A DNA stretch of 64,000 nt from Bimastos eiseni (Eukaryota; Annelida; Clitellata; Crassiclitellata; Lumbricidae): positions 20,038,358-20,102,357 of the forward strand of contig OY365810.1 of assembly GCA_959347315.1 (NCBI GenBank), given 5' to 3'. Below, piece after piece: positions 22,274 through 34,029 of this stretch (position 1 is its first letter; each line of letters opens with the position of its first letter). The notes beneath the pieces were generated by a model, which was given only the letters and a program-made list of their open reading frames with translations, did not search any database and was not told the origin of the DNA. The position numbers were made by a program, and so were the translations under genes.

Positions 22274-23854
22274 TACAGGGAGTTCCAGCATAAATGGTCC
22301 AACTTCGCAGACAAATAACTCAGTCAATATTTGGAAGTTATTTATAATTAATGCATCAAATAAAATGGATTTCAATCTAGTATTAAAATTCAACATTATT
22401 GGTTATTGCATCTTTAATCTTCATGGCACAAATCGTAACATGACAAAAGTCATCGTTTTTTAGTGACTAGCTAATAAAAAAGTCATGACAATGTTAACAG
22501 TAAATCCAAAAATGAAATCATATACTCAGTCATGTTGTACTACACAGCAATATTGATAATTAACTTGGAGATAGTTTGTTGTACCCGGGGGGAACGGACA
22601 AAAGCCCCCCGGACAAAAGCCCCTTCGATTTTGGGTAGGCCATTTGCCCCTACCCCGTACAAAAGCCCCCTAGTGTGAAGTATGAACGGATTATGACAAG
22701 TTATATATTTAACTGCCACTGGGTAAAATATATGAAAACAAGCAACTAATTGTCGTGTCGTATAGAAGACAAAGTGAGTCTAGTTCTGAATCTTTATTTA
22801 TCTTGCTGGAGTCTTATCTTACTACATACAGTCCGTGACACGCCTTAATAAGCGGTGATCGGCTAGTAAGCAGCTAGGCCTACAGTAGGGCAACAAACTG
22901 TCAGTGACACGCGATAATCATCTCCCGTTAATAAGAGAGTGGGTGAATACCTCTATATAGATGATAATCTAAGATTATAAGCGGTGAAGGTCAGCAATTA
23001 ACTATGCTTACAGTTGACGACAGTCAGCCAGTGACACGCGATAATCATCTCAGTATGAAAGCGGGTGAAGACCCCTATAGATGAAAATCTCAGATATGTA
23101 TGCCTATGAAACGAAGACTTCTAACATGCACACCTCATATTACGAACCATTTCGTCTTCAAACTTAGCAGGTATTGGAACCAAAGCAATATGTCAATCCG
23201 TTAAAAATAGATATTTTACAGGTTTAGTAACACTTAGTCGACATAGACACATCCATGCACACTTACATATTGTACATACAACCATGCATCATATGTACAC
23301 ACATACAAGCATGCATATATAATTTTGGCGAGCTTATGGTCTACAATTTTGTCCTAGGGGGGACTTTTGTCCGGGGGGCTTTTGTCCGGGGAGACTTGTC
23401 CTACACTCGATTAAAGAGCTTCCTAACAGAGGCTGGAATAAAATTACCTTAAATCATGTGATACGAAAAATTGATGAAACAGTAGCTTCAAGTCGTAAAC
23501 CACGCAAATCGGTATCAACGGCGCGCACACCCGCTAACATTGCTCGTGTGTCCGAGTTAATTTGTGGTCAAGACGATGATCAGGGTACGAGTGTAGGACA
23601 AAAGCCCCCTCTGTTAGGAAGCTCTTTAATCATTTGAAATGAATTAAATCCTTTATCAGTTCGCAAAATTCTGATCAAAACTCGGTCATCGTCTGTCATT
23701 TCTTAAACTTAAAAAGTAGTACCAGTTCGACTGTTTCTAAGCTAATACTAGAGTGAAATATCTTTGATTTGATGCATTAATTGCAAATTACTTCCAAATA
23801 TTGACGGAGTTATTTGCCTGCAAAGTCGGACCATTTATGCTGGCCCACCCTGTA
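22274..23854. mobile_element. Mariner-like element with TA duplication
   Basis: Inverted ends of about 100 bp begin TACAGGGAGTTCCAGCATAA at the left and, reversed, TACAGGGTGGGCCAGCATAA. They share aatggtcc, aataactc and gtcaatatttggaag further in. They are flanked by TA on both sides (22272-22273, 23855-23856). No transposase remains, and the middle is occupied by another element. Confidence 0.85.
22585..23632. mobile_element. GGACAAAAGCCCC element(s) nested in the mariner-like element
   Basis: Left end cggacaaaagccccccggac (22597 on) and inverted right end cttttgtccggggggctttt (23350-23395). A further inverted pair, gattaaagagcttcctaaca (23412 on) and its complement, ends at 23632. The interior has a 127-bp tandem duplication (gtgacacgcgataatcatct at 22904 and 23031). 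Related ends GTGTAGGACAAAA occur at 30167. Superfamily unknown. Confidence 0.65.
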
Positions 23855-23879
23855 TATTATATAATAGCACAACTGTTTC

Positions 23880-23990
23880 TGCTCGTTCTCATAAGACTTT
23901 TATTTTCTCTAGGGGTTTTTCGCACTGGGAGCGCCTCTGATTAGGTTGTACCATGAGAGGCGCCTTATAAATCCGTAAATAGAATAGGAT
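23880..23990 (+). mobile_element. L2-like LINE 3' tail
   Basis: GGGAGCGCCTCTGATTAGG and GAGAGGCGCCTTATAAATC form the shared LINE tail. Its position suggests it is the right part of the LINE split at 22271. Confidence 0.65.
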
Positions 23991-24811
23991 ACTGTAACGG
24001 ACTTCCTATCTTGTCCGGATTATCAAGACTAGGCCTGTCCATACAATTCACTCCAAACCGGTGTTAATGTAATGAAACTTTAATAGTTAGTTAAAATCAT
24101 ATGTACAAGTTAAATATCGTTGATTATAAATGTTGACAGAATGGACAGTAACCGTGACCAACGTCTGTTGTTCTCTACACCGGCTCAAGCTCCCTAATGC
24201 ACAGTCCGCCTGATATATATATATACTAGTATCTAAGATCCTAGCGTCATTAACGGGTCTTTGAAGTCCCGCATCAAAGGACAGTTATCTTGTCTGAATC
24301 GGTGGGTCCTAACGACCCGTCAATTTAATGAAGCACGTCGCCGCCGCTTCATAAGTCACATAGCTATTCACGCTGCTCGGTTTATCTTGTGTGGGCGGCG
24401 GGAAAACCAGTTCATTCCGGTTCTGGTTGGATTTCCAGCCCATTGCCTCTTCTGTTCTCCTGCCCTGCCTCAATGTAGACGTTTCGCCTCCGGCTGTTGG
24501 TTTGACCCAGGCCATCGTTCGATGCGTCGGTGTGGGTCAGCTTCCGAATCGAGACCTTTCGATAGGACCTATTGCCCTCCACCGTGACAGCTACACAGAG
24601 ACAGAGGCAAATTTAGAAGTCGAGTGCAGGACCCGATCAAGTCACCCCCCAAGGGGTAGGCGGACAAGAATCGAGAAAAAGTGTTCAATTAGACTACTAG
24701 TGATGAAGGACAAGAACCACGACAGCATCATGAGAGAGAGAGAGAGACAAACAGACAGACAGATTCCCACTTACCCAACAGCCATGTTACTATGACCTGA
24801 GCTTCATCAGT
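23991..24811. other. Unassigned stretch, higher GC
   Basis: It has overlapping open frames (24261-24587, 24391-24795) without recognisable domains. TGTAACGG at 23995 could be an LTR start, but no matching end or duplication was found. Confidence 0.35.
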
Positions 24812-24815
24812 TCTG

Positions 24816-24817
24816 AG

Positions 24818-24862
<45 letters not shown>

Positions 24863-24868
24863 CCTCTC
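24816..24868. repeat. CT microsatellite
   Basis: (CT)n of about 40 bp followed by CCCT-rich sequence. A short (GA)n lies at 24731-24745. Confidence 0.9.
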
Positions 24869-24871
24869 CCC

Positions 24872-25439
24872 CCCTTCTTGACAAAACCCCCTAAGTATGA
24901 CAAAGCTCCTAGGAATAAATTTTGTTACTTTGTAACTTTTTTTATTTAGAAACGTATGTATACTTAAAAGTATGAAGTAAAGTATGTGTCATACGTGTCA
25001 TTTCTAAGTCTCATGCGGTCACTCAGGTATCGTAGTCCAATAGTTAAATAGCAAACAGTTCATATGTTCCTTGGTCTTTTTGTTGTTAATGTGTGACAGG
25101 TCTGTGTACACTGTGCGTAATTCATAAGCTATCTATGACAAGGCTTTTTCAGACTCGTCAGGTGAGTCTATGCAGAGCGTATGTGTGATATCTGTGACAC
25201 AATTTCTCATATAAGTTAGACTAAGGGCGTCAATCCCCCTCTAAACACTCTGGTTCCAAGTGTCAGGTAGTCAAAATATCCTCCCTAAGACTCAAAATAT
25301 ACCCCCCGCCCCTATCTGGACACCTCTGAGTTAGACTGATAGTCATACTGAGTGTCTCTTGTAATGCTGTGCAGACTTTGTTAGTAATGTCAGTTATTAT
25401 GGTATGGCTTCTAATTGCAGAAGCTAGTGAGGGCAAGAG
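24872..25439 (+). mobile_element. GACAAAACCCC repeat, copy in plus orientation
   Basis: It begins cttgacaaaaccccctaagt and matches the reverse complement of 30300-30870 over most of its length (agaaacgt, cttggtctttttgttgttaa, gcagagcgtatgtg, ataagttagac). It ends where the older hAT sequence begins at about 25440. No coding capacity. Confidence 0.8.
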
Positions 25440-25555
25440 GGAGAGTATTAATAATATAAAAACATTAATTTTATTACTGAGGAATGTTAATCCTAATAAT
25501 GTTCCAGAAAATAGTTTTACCGACCAATCTGAACTTTTACGGGTTCAGCCCTTGA
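25440..25555 (+). mobile_element. Left remnant of an older hAT, split by 25556-30958
   Basis: It matches 12820-12920 (aacattaattttatt, ttttaccg, tctgaactttta) and continues after the insertion at 30959. The host copy keeps a transposase C-terminus at 31133-31560. Confidence 0.8.
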
Positions 25556-25970
25556 CAGTGGCGTAGCGAGGGGCAAACCGCCCCAGGCGGCACTTGTTCT
25601 AGGCGCGGCATTTTCGTTAAAAAAATATTTTATTGTTGTATAACTTGCACTCTCCCAGATTCTTGCTGCTCTTGTCTAAACCTAAAGCTTTTTTGCTATT
25701 TCTCGACTTAAAACTAACATATACGAATCGATATACCGAAGGACCGTCGAATGGCACATATAGTGTCAAAATACACGCTACAAAATGGCAATACCGCCTC
25801 TGTCTATCTTGCCCTGACTTTCGCACCTATCAAATGAAATAAACTTTGCAATAATAATAATGCTCAAAATGGCCGCAGGTGGCACTTGTCCTAGAGGCGG
25901 CATTTTTGGCAAAAAATAAATAAAAAATTCTTGTTGTATAAATTGCACTCTTCAAGATTCTTGCTGCTTT

Positions 25971-27716
25971 TGTCTAAGTAAGTAAGTAAAGTAAGTATGT
26001 ACTTTATTGAACCGCTTGCAAACGCACTGAGGGCACATCATAATATGAACGTTCAAAACAATGTACACTCTCAAAATAAACATATCAAGCAATTACACAG
26101 CAATTAGACATCCTCAAAATAGTTCGAGTAAAATAATGTTGGCCTATACTCATAAAATAGTCATAGCTAGCAATTACACAACAGACATCCCATGAGTAAC
26201 TCAAACAATACTAGGCCTAGTTACGCTCACACTAGTACAGCATTCGAGTGATGAAACCACATAGAGTTAGTGCGTCAGCGCGCGGGATCTGTCGATTATG
26301 CGATCGAGGACGGAGTGAATAGGTAACAATCTTTAAAGGTGGCAAAAGACAACTTAGAACATGGCAAGGATTGAGTAGCCCAGAAGAGAAAAGAGATCTG
26401 CACGGCCACAGAGGTCATCAAAAGTCATCTGGACAAAAGGCAAAAACGTAAGCCGTATCAGTTTCCTTACAGTTGCATTAAGACGCATTCTCTGGCCAGC
26501 ATTAGCAAAGCCTGACCATGCAGAGGAAGCATAGAGGAGGCGGGAAAGCAAGATGGCTCGAACTACATCACATAAGCACGTCCCCGACAGACCATGAGCA
26601 CCAAGGATGCGTAGTGCATCGAGTGATTGGCTGGCCTTTATACAGATCCGGTCAATATGTGGGTCAAAACTTAGCCTATCAGTTATCCCTAAAATAACGG
26701 ATGATACCACCCTTTCCACACCTGGTATAGGGGGTGGAAGATTTGGTAACTCAGATCGCGGGCGCCTAAAAATCATCTCTTTGAGTCTTTGGACTTGTTA
26801 CCATTGAGCTTGAGATTGCAAGTAAGTGCCCATGTAGCTACATTTTCAAGTTCAGAGCCTGTAATGTCTAAAGCGGAAGCAAGTAAGTGATCATGCATGT
26901 AGCTACATTTTCAAGTTCATTTTTCATTTTCAAGTTCAGAGCCTGTAGTGTCTAAAGCGGAAGCGGGAATCAGAATGTAGCTGTCGTCTGCGTATTTAAG
27001 CAATCTATTGCTGCGATGCATAGGTTTCAGGCCAGAAATAGTAACCACAAAGTTAGGCGGTCCAAGCCCAGATCCCTGTATGATACTAGCATTTATTTTA
27101 CATAAGGCAGATACTTGGCCATGGAATTTAGTACAATGCTGACGGTTTTGCAACAGTGACAAGATCCAATTATACAGAAAATATGGTAATGGCAATAGAG
27201 CAAGTTGCTCAGATAGGTAAACGTGCCAAACCGTATCAAAGGCACGGGAGAAATCCAGCGAGATATGACGTACATAGGGCTCTTCTTGTAACATAGAATT
27301 CCATGAGTCAAAGCAGCAAGGGCTGATGTGGTGGAGCCAGTGGGTCGAAATGCGTATTGGTGGCTACGAGTAGAGTTAGTCTCAGGATCAGTGAATATAG
27401 GATAGAACTATTTTCTCCAGCATGCGGCATAATACAGGAGTAATAGAAATGGGCCTGAAATCAGCCTCATTTTGAGGATGCGCAGCTTTAGGGACAGGCG
27501 TGATACAACTAGAACGCCATTGAGGCGGCGCGTAAGAATAAGTCAGAGAGCAATTGAAAAGATACGTAGGCCTAACCGGTGCAGAGAGAAGGTGAGCCAT
27601 CGAGGACAAAAGCCAAGAGTGAATGCCATCAGGGCCACTTGCGGACCCCCGGACAGATTCAAGTCCTCTGAACACATGATACTCATCAATGTTAACAGGA
27701 TTTTCAAGGCACCATA
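25971..27716 (-). pseudogene. Non-LTR reverse transcriptase relic
   Basis: Minus-strand pieces occur in order. 27600-27390 carries ASGPDGIHSWLLSS and FRPISITPVLCRMLEKIV. 27294-26920 carries ISLDFSRAFDTVWH, SIIQGSGLGPPNFVV and LLKYADDSYIL, where the catalytic YADD is intact. 26776-26354 carries the thumb-like region with VRAILLSRLLYASSAWSGF. Several frameshifts break it. The 3' end is at the left with an (ACTT)n-like tail at 25971-26000. Its 3' UTR recurs at 10805-11275. Confidence 0.88.
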
Positions 27717-27890
27717 TGCTTTTTTTGCTTCTTCTCGACTTGAAACTAATATATACGATATACAGAAGGACCATCGAATGGCACCTAGTGCTAATAGGCA
27801 CGCTGCAAAATGGCAATGCCGCCTGTCTATTTTGCCATGACTTTCGCGCCTATAAAATGAAATAAATTTTGCAATTATAATAATGCGCAA

Positions 27891-28984
27891 TTCTTAGATT
27901 GATGAAAAATCATTCTTTCCTAAGTAAAAAGTTGGATTAATTAAGGACAATCACTGCTTAAATATAAATTTGATTTATGAAAAAACTTGCAAAATACATC
28001 ATGTATTGATGCAAATAAAGTTTTATGAAACAGAAATTTGAGTAATGAAAGACGTTTTTGTATACGTTGAGTGATGAAAAAATTAATGCAAAGTTGGATT
28101 CATGTACAATCTAAATCTAACTCAAATAGAAGTCGGATTTATCAAAAAATCTTTCTTTAATTAGAATCTGGGTTGATGAAAGAGTTATTGCCTAAGCAGA
28201 ATTTGGATTTTCAAAACTAAAACTAATTAAAATAAACTAATTAAAACCTACTTAAGAAGTTAAGACCCACAATTAGAGAATCACTACATTCCAATTTAGC
28301 AATTCTTTCAGTTGAACGCTCTTCGACAAGCACAATTAACTTTGACAAGGTTATTAGTAATTTTGCTGCAGGGAAAGCAGGAAAAGTAAATTTTTAAATT
28401 GTAACAGTTGACAGGTATGATGAAGGTATGAGAACGTACGGTATCCGTATGATAAGTTCATTCATTCATTACGAAAATTTATATAGCACCCCTTCAAGGT
28501 TACTACTCATGAACGCTCCAACATGTCAAAGTTATCAGTTACTAATCTATTCTAAGTACCATACTTACTATGGTCTCACTATGATTCAATTATTGTTCGG
28601 CCTAGGACTTTCTTTTCAATACGTATAGAGAAAGAATAGGCTCTATGATTTGTATTGTTTAATTTTATGGGGACTTTTTTATAATATTCGATCTAGCCTG
28701 CAAGACGTTTAGTACTTTATTGTGAGGTTGCTTTATTTGTTTGTTTTGTAACTGGTTAATTTCTTAATTAATACAATCTTATTCTATTTTCATATCTTTA
28801 TATCTAGTGATAATACATTTTAATTAGTCAAAGGACATAAAACTTTAATGTCGACAGTGCATGCTGATGCTGTTACTAATTCTACTGTAGGCCCTACAAT
28901 TATTTGAATACTGAATAGAATAATCATAATGTATACAAGAGCTTAATGAAAGCACTAAAAACAGGCGCCACATGGCATTATCTC
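27891..28984. other. hAT interior, AT-rich, little recognised
   Basis: It contains an L2-like tail on the minus strand at 28466-28520 (tttatatagcaccccttcaa). Nothing else is assignable. Confidence 0.45.
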
Positions 28985-30140
28985 CTTGTGCATGTCTGAC
29001 TGACTGATATAAGTTTATTTAACGACGCATCCATGACGAGGATGATATGCGTCAGGCTCTGATAATATATTATGCAGTCACAGTACAATATGGCTAACAT
29101 GAACTAAGTTTTTTAGGCTAATTTGTACATAATTGTTCAGTGTTTATTTTCTGTCTTTTGTTTCTTCATCTTTTGGTCTTTATTGTCGTGTTGTCTTTCG
29201 TCGTCCGGGTCTTGGAGGGATCTGAAAAGCAACAACAAGACAGGTATTAGCGTGGATGTCTGGTTTGTCTCCCCTCTTCATGGTCTCCATTTCTGCTGCC
29301 ATGACTGACAGTTTCAGGTAGTTTCCATGTCAACCATTAGAGGGCAGGTAGAGAGAGCTTAAAGCTTTACCTTTTTGCACTATTTTACCTTGTTTTATGA
29401 CACTAGGACCGCCAGGGTATCCGGGTATCCTTCCTTGCGACCACCTGGGTTAGCACGTATCCTTCCTTGCTTAAAGGCGCAAGGACCGCCTGAGTTAGCC
29501 AGGGCAGTTGTTTAGTACTCTCTATAGCCTTCTTCCGGATACTTCTAGCCACTTGTAGACGATGTTCTGGCAGCTGGGTTGGGTGAGAGTGGTTCGCAGG
29601 TCGAAGATCCAGTTTTCCCGCGCGCACTTCCGGATGAGTTTGTTCTGGAGGCCCACCTGCGCAGGGCATTCCAGTAGGAAGTGGCGGACCGTTTCCTGGA
29701 CGTCACCGCACTCGTCACAGCTTCCGGTCGGATGTAGGTTCCACTGCTTCAGCTGGGCGTTGAGAAGGCAGTGGCCCAGCCGTAGTCTGGTGATGGCGAT
29801 TTCCTTCTTCCGGTTTGGGTCGGCCGGGTTAGGCTGGCGCTCGGTTCGATGGCTCGGTAGTCCGATCCGGTGTCGGAGGTGGTCCACTCGGATTGCCATT
29901 TGCGAAGGAAGTGGTCTCTGTAGACGTTCCGAGCTTCTTGATATTCCGGTATCATCTGAAGGTCCACCTCTCTGTGACGTAGAACCTGTTTGCAAAGGGC
30001 ATCTGCAGTCTCGTTTCCCTCGATGCCAAGGTGACCAGGTATCCAGACGATCGTCACTGGACCCGAAACGTCGGTCCGTTTGTCACCAAGAGCACACATG
30101 AGGTCTGCGAGCTGCTGTGGACGAAGTGCGCGGGGTAGGC
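28985..30140 (-). pseudogene. Non-LTR retrotransposon relic with RNase H and zinc knuckle
   Basis: Minus strand. 30135-29990 encodes the end of an RNase HI domain (IVWIPGHLGIEGNETADALC). After one frameshift, 29995-29525 encodes a basic region and a C-terminal knuckle CDECGDVQETVRHFLLECP. RNase H after RT is typical of I/R1/Tad-like non-LTR elements rather than the CR1/L2 copies elsewhere here. The 3' end at 28990-29055 (aagtttatttaacgacg...gaggatgatatgcgt) recurs at 38580-38625. Confidence 0.85.
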
Positions 30141-30166
30141 CTACAAGAACGAAGTGATGGAAAAGG

Positions 30167-30875
30167 GTGTAGGACAAAACCTCCCTCTGACAAAAACCCC
30201 TCTGACATCAATCCCTCTGACATAAACCTCTCTGACATAAACCCCCTGTTTTAGGTAGGAACCCCCGGACAAAAACCCCCCTCTTGCCCTAACTAGCTTT
30301 TGCAATTAGAAGCCATACCATAATAACTGACACTACTAACAAAGTATGCACAGCATTACAAGTGACACTCAGTACGACTATTAGTCTAAGAGGCATCCAG
30401 ATTGGGGCGGGGGGTATTTTGTGAGTCTTAGGGGATATTTTGACTACCTTGACACTTGAAACCACGGTGTTTCCCTCCGTCAGTTAGAAGGGGATTGACG
30501 TCTCTGGTCCTGGTCTAACTTATATAAGAAATCGTGTCACAGATAACACACACATACGCTCTGCATAGACTCACCTGACGCGACTGAAAAAGCCGTGTCA
30601 CAGATAGCCTGAATAACGCACAGTGGTGCCTTTAGTGTACAGAGACCTATCATACATTAACAACAAAAAGACCAAGGAACTAATTAAGTGTTTGCCATTT
30701 AACTATTGGACGACGATACCTGAGTGGCCGCATCAGACTTTGAAATGACACATGCTTTACTTCAGACTTTAAAGCATATACACGTTTCTAAATAAAAGTA
30801 AAAAAATTTATTCTTGTTTTTTTTGGTCCTACTTAGGGGGTTTTGTCAGAGGGGTTTTGTCAGGGGGGGGGGGGT
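30167..30875 (-). mobile_element. GACAAAACCCC repeat, inverted copy
   Basis: It starts gtgtaggacaaaacctccct with four more GACAAAAACCCC-like units and ends ttttgtcagaggggttttgt. It is the reverse complement of 24872-25439 over about 570 bp, so the two copies form a large inverted repeat around the left hAT boundary. Confidence 0.8.
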
Positions 30876-30958
30876 TGCCCGCGACCCGATGGAAAAATAG
30901 GCAGGTGTGGCATTTTGTACCTTCGCCCCAGGCAGCGCTTTGTCTGGCTACGCCACTG

Positions 30959-31650
30959 GCCCTTGACTTTGGCCTGAGAATATCACACTATAAAAAAGTA
31001 TAAATTAGTAAAATTACTTACAATAATACAATAGTAAATACTTTAAGACATCTGAACAAGTAGATTAACGCTCCGTTTGAATGTTGTACTTGTACAATGG
31101 ACCTCAGAATTGTAGGTTAACAATGTCTACACGTGGACGACCACATAATTATATTTTGTGAAAGTTACTCCGCCGACATTTGCAAGGATTTTATTGACGA
31201 AGTTGACTTATTAAAACGAATTTATCATAAAAATATTGGCTCAAAAATTAATGAACCTTTTCAGTTGTTAAAAAAACTGCATGAAATTTCGCTACATGAT
31301 CTCTTCCCCAATTTAATTGTTGCCACGAGGATTTTTTGTCTTGCAGCTTCCGTTACAAGTGCAGAGTGTGCAGAGTGTGCAGAGTGTGCAGAGTTACAAA
31401 TTCAGTGGGTTAAAACGAGTCAAAAAACTATAAGCAGGCAACAATGTGTCAAAACAAAGTTAATTTATCAACAACATTGGTCATTGAAGCAGAGTTGGCA
31501 AAAACTTTAAATTTTGAATCAGTTATTGATTCTTTTGCAAGCAAAAGGGCCAGAAAGGCCCTCTTATGAATTAATTGAGAATATTAAAGTAGACATCTGG
31601 TTAATAAAACCAAGTGTGATTTGTTAATAAATTTTATAATAATTACAGAA
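30959..31650 (+). pseudogene. Older hAT: transposase C-terminal (dimerisation) relic
   Basis: 31133-31510 reads INEPFQLLKKLHEISLHDLF, PNLIVATRIFCLAASVTSAE, then a decayed repeat of AEC and shifted frames. LNFESVIDSFASKRARKALL then closes at about 31563. This is the C-terminal hAT dimerisation region of ZMYM1-like transposases; compare NLFPNVFISLRIFMTLPISA in the 34030-36508 copy. The left part of the same element is at 25440-25555. Confidence 0.85.
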
Positions 31651-31962
31651 CAAGTTTACAAATAATCAATGGGTGGGGCCCCTTATCTAGTTAGTTCGGG
31701 GTGGGGGCCCGGGCCATTTGTCCCCCTTTCCCCCCCTCGGTGGGCCTGAGTATACCCAACTGGACAAACCATGTTATCATCATCATGTTTAACATACCCA
31801 ACCGGACAAACCGCCAAACCTCCCTATCAAGTTATGAATTTTGAATGATCTTCGAGTCCTTATTATAATCTAAAGTCGACAAGTTGAAACACTTTTGATA
31901 AAATATTGATTATTAACATTGAGAATCAAATGTATTACTGTGTTGCTCATGTTGTTTGTTTT

Positions 31963-32275
31963 TGGATAATTCATTCATTCATTAAAAAATTTATATAGCA
32001 TCTTTTCAAAGTAACTACTTAAAAGGACTCCCAACTTCAGCTCGAACAAAAAGTTACTTTTCAAATGACTAAAAAAAGAACTACTACACGACTTAGGGAA
32101 CAGGCTAACTCCAGAGATAGGCCATTTAAAAAAACAGGGCTTGCCACAGGGAATGCATGGTTTTGCATAGCTGTTGTATGGGCAAATGGAATCACAAGAC
32201 TCTCAGTAGAGCAAAGGAGTGATTACACGGGGCCTTCAATAAAGGCTGACAAAGGTCTTTCAGGTAGGTTGGTGC
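31963..32275 (-). mobile_element. L2-like LINE 3' end, minus strand, split by a MITE
   Basis: The tail attcattcattcattaaaaa + tttatatagcatcttttcaa and UTR continue after the MITE at 33084-33190 (gacaggaagccaatgcagaa). Sequence on both sides of the insertion joins at the duplicated gttggtgc. Confidence 0.65.
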
Positions 32276-33083
32276 CAGTGTTGTATGCAAGACTTCAAGA
32301 CGAGACTGAGACAGTGAGATGCCGAGACCGAGATCGAGACAGTGAGGTACCGAGACCGAGACACTAGGTTCAAGACAGTTCGAGACAGTAAAAGATAATT
32401 GATCCTATATAAAAGGCTGTAAAATACTAATGTATCAGTTTTCGGGAATAAGGTTCATTTGTAATTTCAATTTGAAACTTAATTATAATGTATATTGTAC
32501 CAATTCCCAAGAACAGTTTTTATATTACCGAGTTTTATCTTTTCGATATTTCTTCTTCAGCCTTTCTTCTGAATAGTATCAAGAAAGCACGTCGGAAATC
32601 TTCTAGACGATTTTAAACAAGCAAATTCGACACCAATACCAAATGAAATTATAAATTTGCGCATATCCTTACTCACGCTGAGAAACTCGAAGTTGTTCCG
32701 ATCGTTTCGGTTATGGTGGTTTTACGTCAATGACAAACTAATAGCCAATTGTCAATAGGCTTAACTTCAAATTGCGTAAACCCAAACTTCACAATTTCAG
32801 GCTCTCTCTCAGACATTTTTTAAAACTTTAAGACAACTGAATTGATTTCAGTATCATGTGACTTGCGTGTTAACCAGAATTACCGTTTCTCGTAATTAAA
32901 TTCCGGTTTCAGTTTCTAGCACAAAATTTTAAGACAGTTAGCGCGAAACTTATGGAGACCGCTTGTTCAAGACAGAACAAGCCTTTCACTTCAAGACAGT
33001 TTTTAAAAATTCGAGACACTACCTCGAGACTGAGACAGCAGGCTTCCGAGACAGAGACACTGTCTCGAGACCATACATCTCTG
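32276..33083 (+). mobile_element. GAGACC-rich hAT MITE, copy B
   Basis: Exact 8-bp duplication gttggtgc (32268-32275, 33084-33091). Ends CAGTGTTGTATGCAAGAC and, reversed, CAGAGATGTATGGTCTCGAG. The middle matches copy A at 17404-18349 in reverse orientation (e.g. ttttatattaccg, tcgatatttcttc, ggttatggtggttttacgtc). The terminal GAGAC arrays differ in unit number between copies. Confidence 0.93.
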
Positions 33084-33091
33084 GTTGGTGC

Positions 33092-33870
33092 AAGGCAAAG
33101 TTGGCATTGTTAGACCAGAGACAATTCTATATTCAATGTGCTGTTGGACAGGAAGCCAATGCAGAAACTTCAACATATCTTGTGATATGATCATATTTTG
33201 CTAATTCCATAATTCCTTTCAATGGCCGTACTTTCCTTTTCTGCACACTTAATTCTGACATAGTTGTAGAAACTCTCCTCCTTAATATTCCTCAATAAGT
33301 TCACTCTAAGCTTCCTTGTTTGTAGTATTGCAGGTATTTCTTATCCACTTACATGTTCCCTAAATTCTCCCGTCTGACAACAGTTGGTGTTCAGATCTCG
33401 TCCATTCTTTGTCTCCTTCTTCAGCTTCTGAAAATCATCCCAAAATCATCTTTGCCTTTCTCTTTATTTGAACCTCGCATCTTACCCATGGACTCCTCTT
33501 ATTGTTCTTTCGTATTTGTTTACTTAAAAACTCACCAGTTAGTTTTCTAAACTTCCTCCAAGCATCATTCATGCTCATGCATTTTACTTTACTCACTATC
33601 GATCATTTGTAAATCTTCAACCTCATTCTCACTACTCATAATTGCTTTAAAGAAGTTGGGTCTTTTCACATGACCTTTTAATTACTTCCGGGGTCTGCTC
33701 CTTTACTAATTCCCATCTGACTACCTGATGATCACTAGTACTAAATGTTTCCTCTACCATATTTTCATCAGATGTCTGCACATTGTCTATCATATGTCTC
33801 CACAGGTCTGGTTGTTTGCATGACGTGCTGCGTCATGCAAACAAATCTAAGAAAACCTGTGTTATCTCCA
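33092..33870. other. Unassigned, possible LINE 5' remnants
   Basis: Beyond 33190 no domain was recognised on either strand. Confidence 0.35.
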
Positions 33871-34029
33871 GGGCCTAGGACAGGATTTTGAGGCCCAGGG
33901 CCACAACTAATTTTCAAGGTTTTTTTCAATTAAAAATAATAAATTTTGTGATATATTTGTATTTTATTTTTAAATTTAATAAACCGGATTTAGTTAAGAA
34001 AATATCTTTCAAAAGCTTAATGGAAAGTT

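Larger units (their letters stand above)
25556..30958. mobile_element. 5.4-kb composite hAT with exact 8-bp duplication
   Basis: Ends CAGTGGCGTAGCGAGG and, reversed, CAGTGGCGTAGCCAGA. It is flanked by the exact duplication gcccttga (25548-25555, 30959-30966). Near the left end a roughly 300-bp terminal segment is tandemly repeated (25566-25859, then 25860-25970 plus 27716-27890), with a LINE inserted in the second copy. A second LINE relic and an inverted GACAAAACCCC repeat fill the rest. No own transposase was recognised. Confidence 0.92.

Noticed and set aside
23995..24600. Possible solo LTR starting TGTAACGG
   Set aside because: No matching CA end, target duplication or second copy was found.
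24261..24795. Open frames of 108 and 134 codons in higher-GC sequence
   Set aside because: Overlapping frames on both strands with no recognisable motif; no reason to call a gene.
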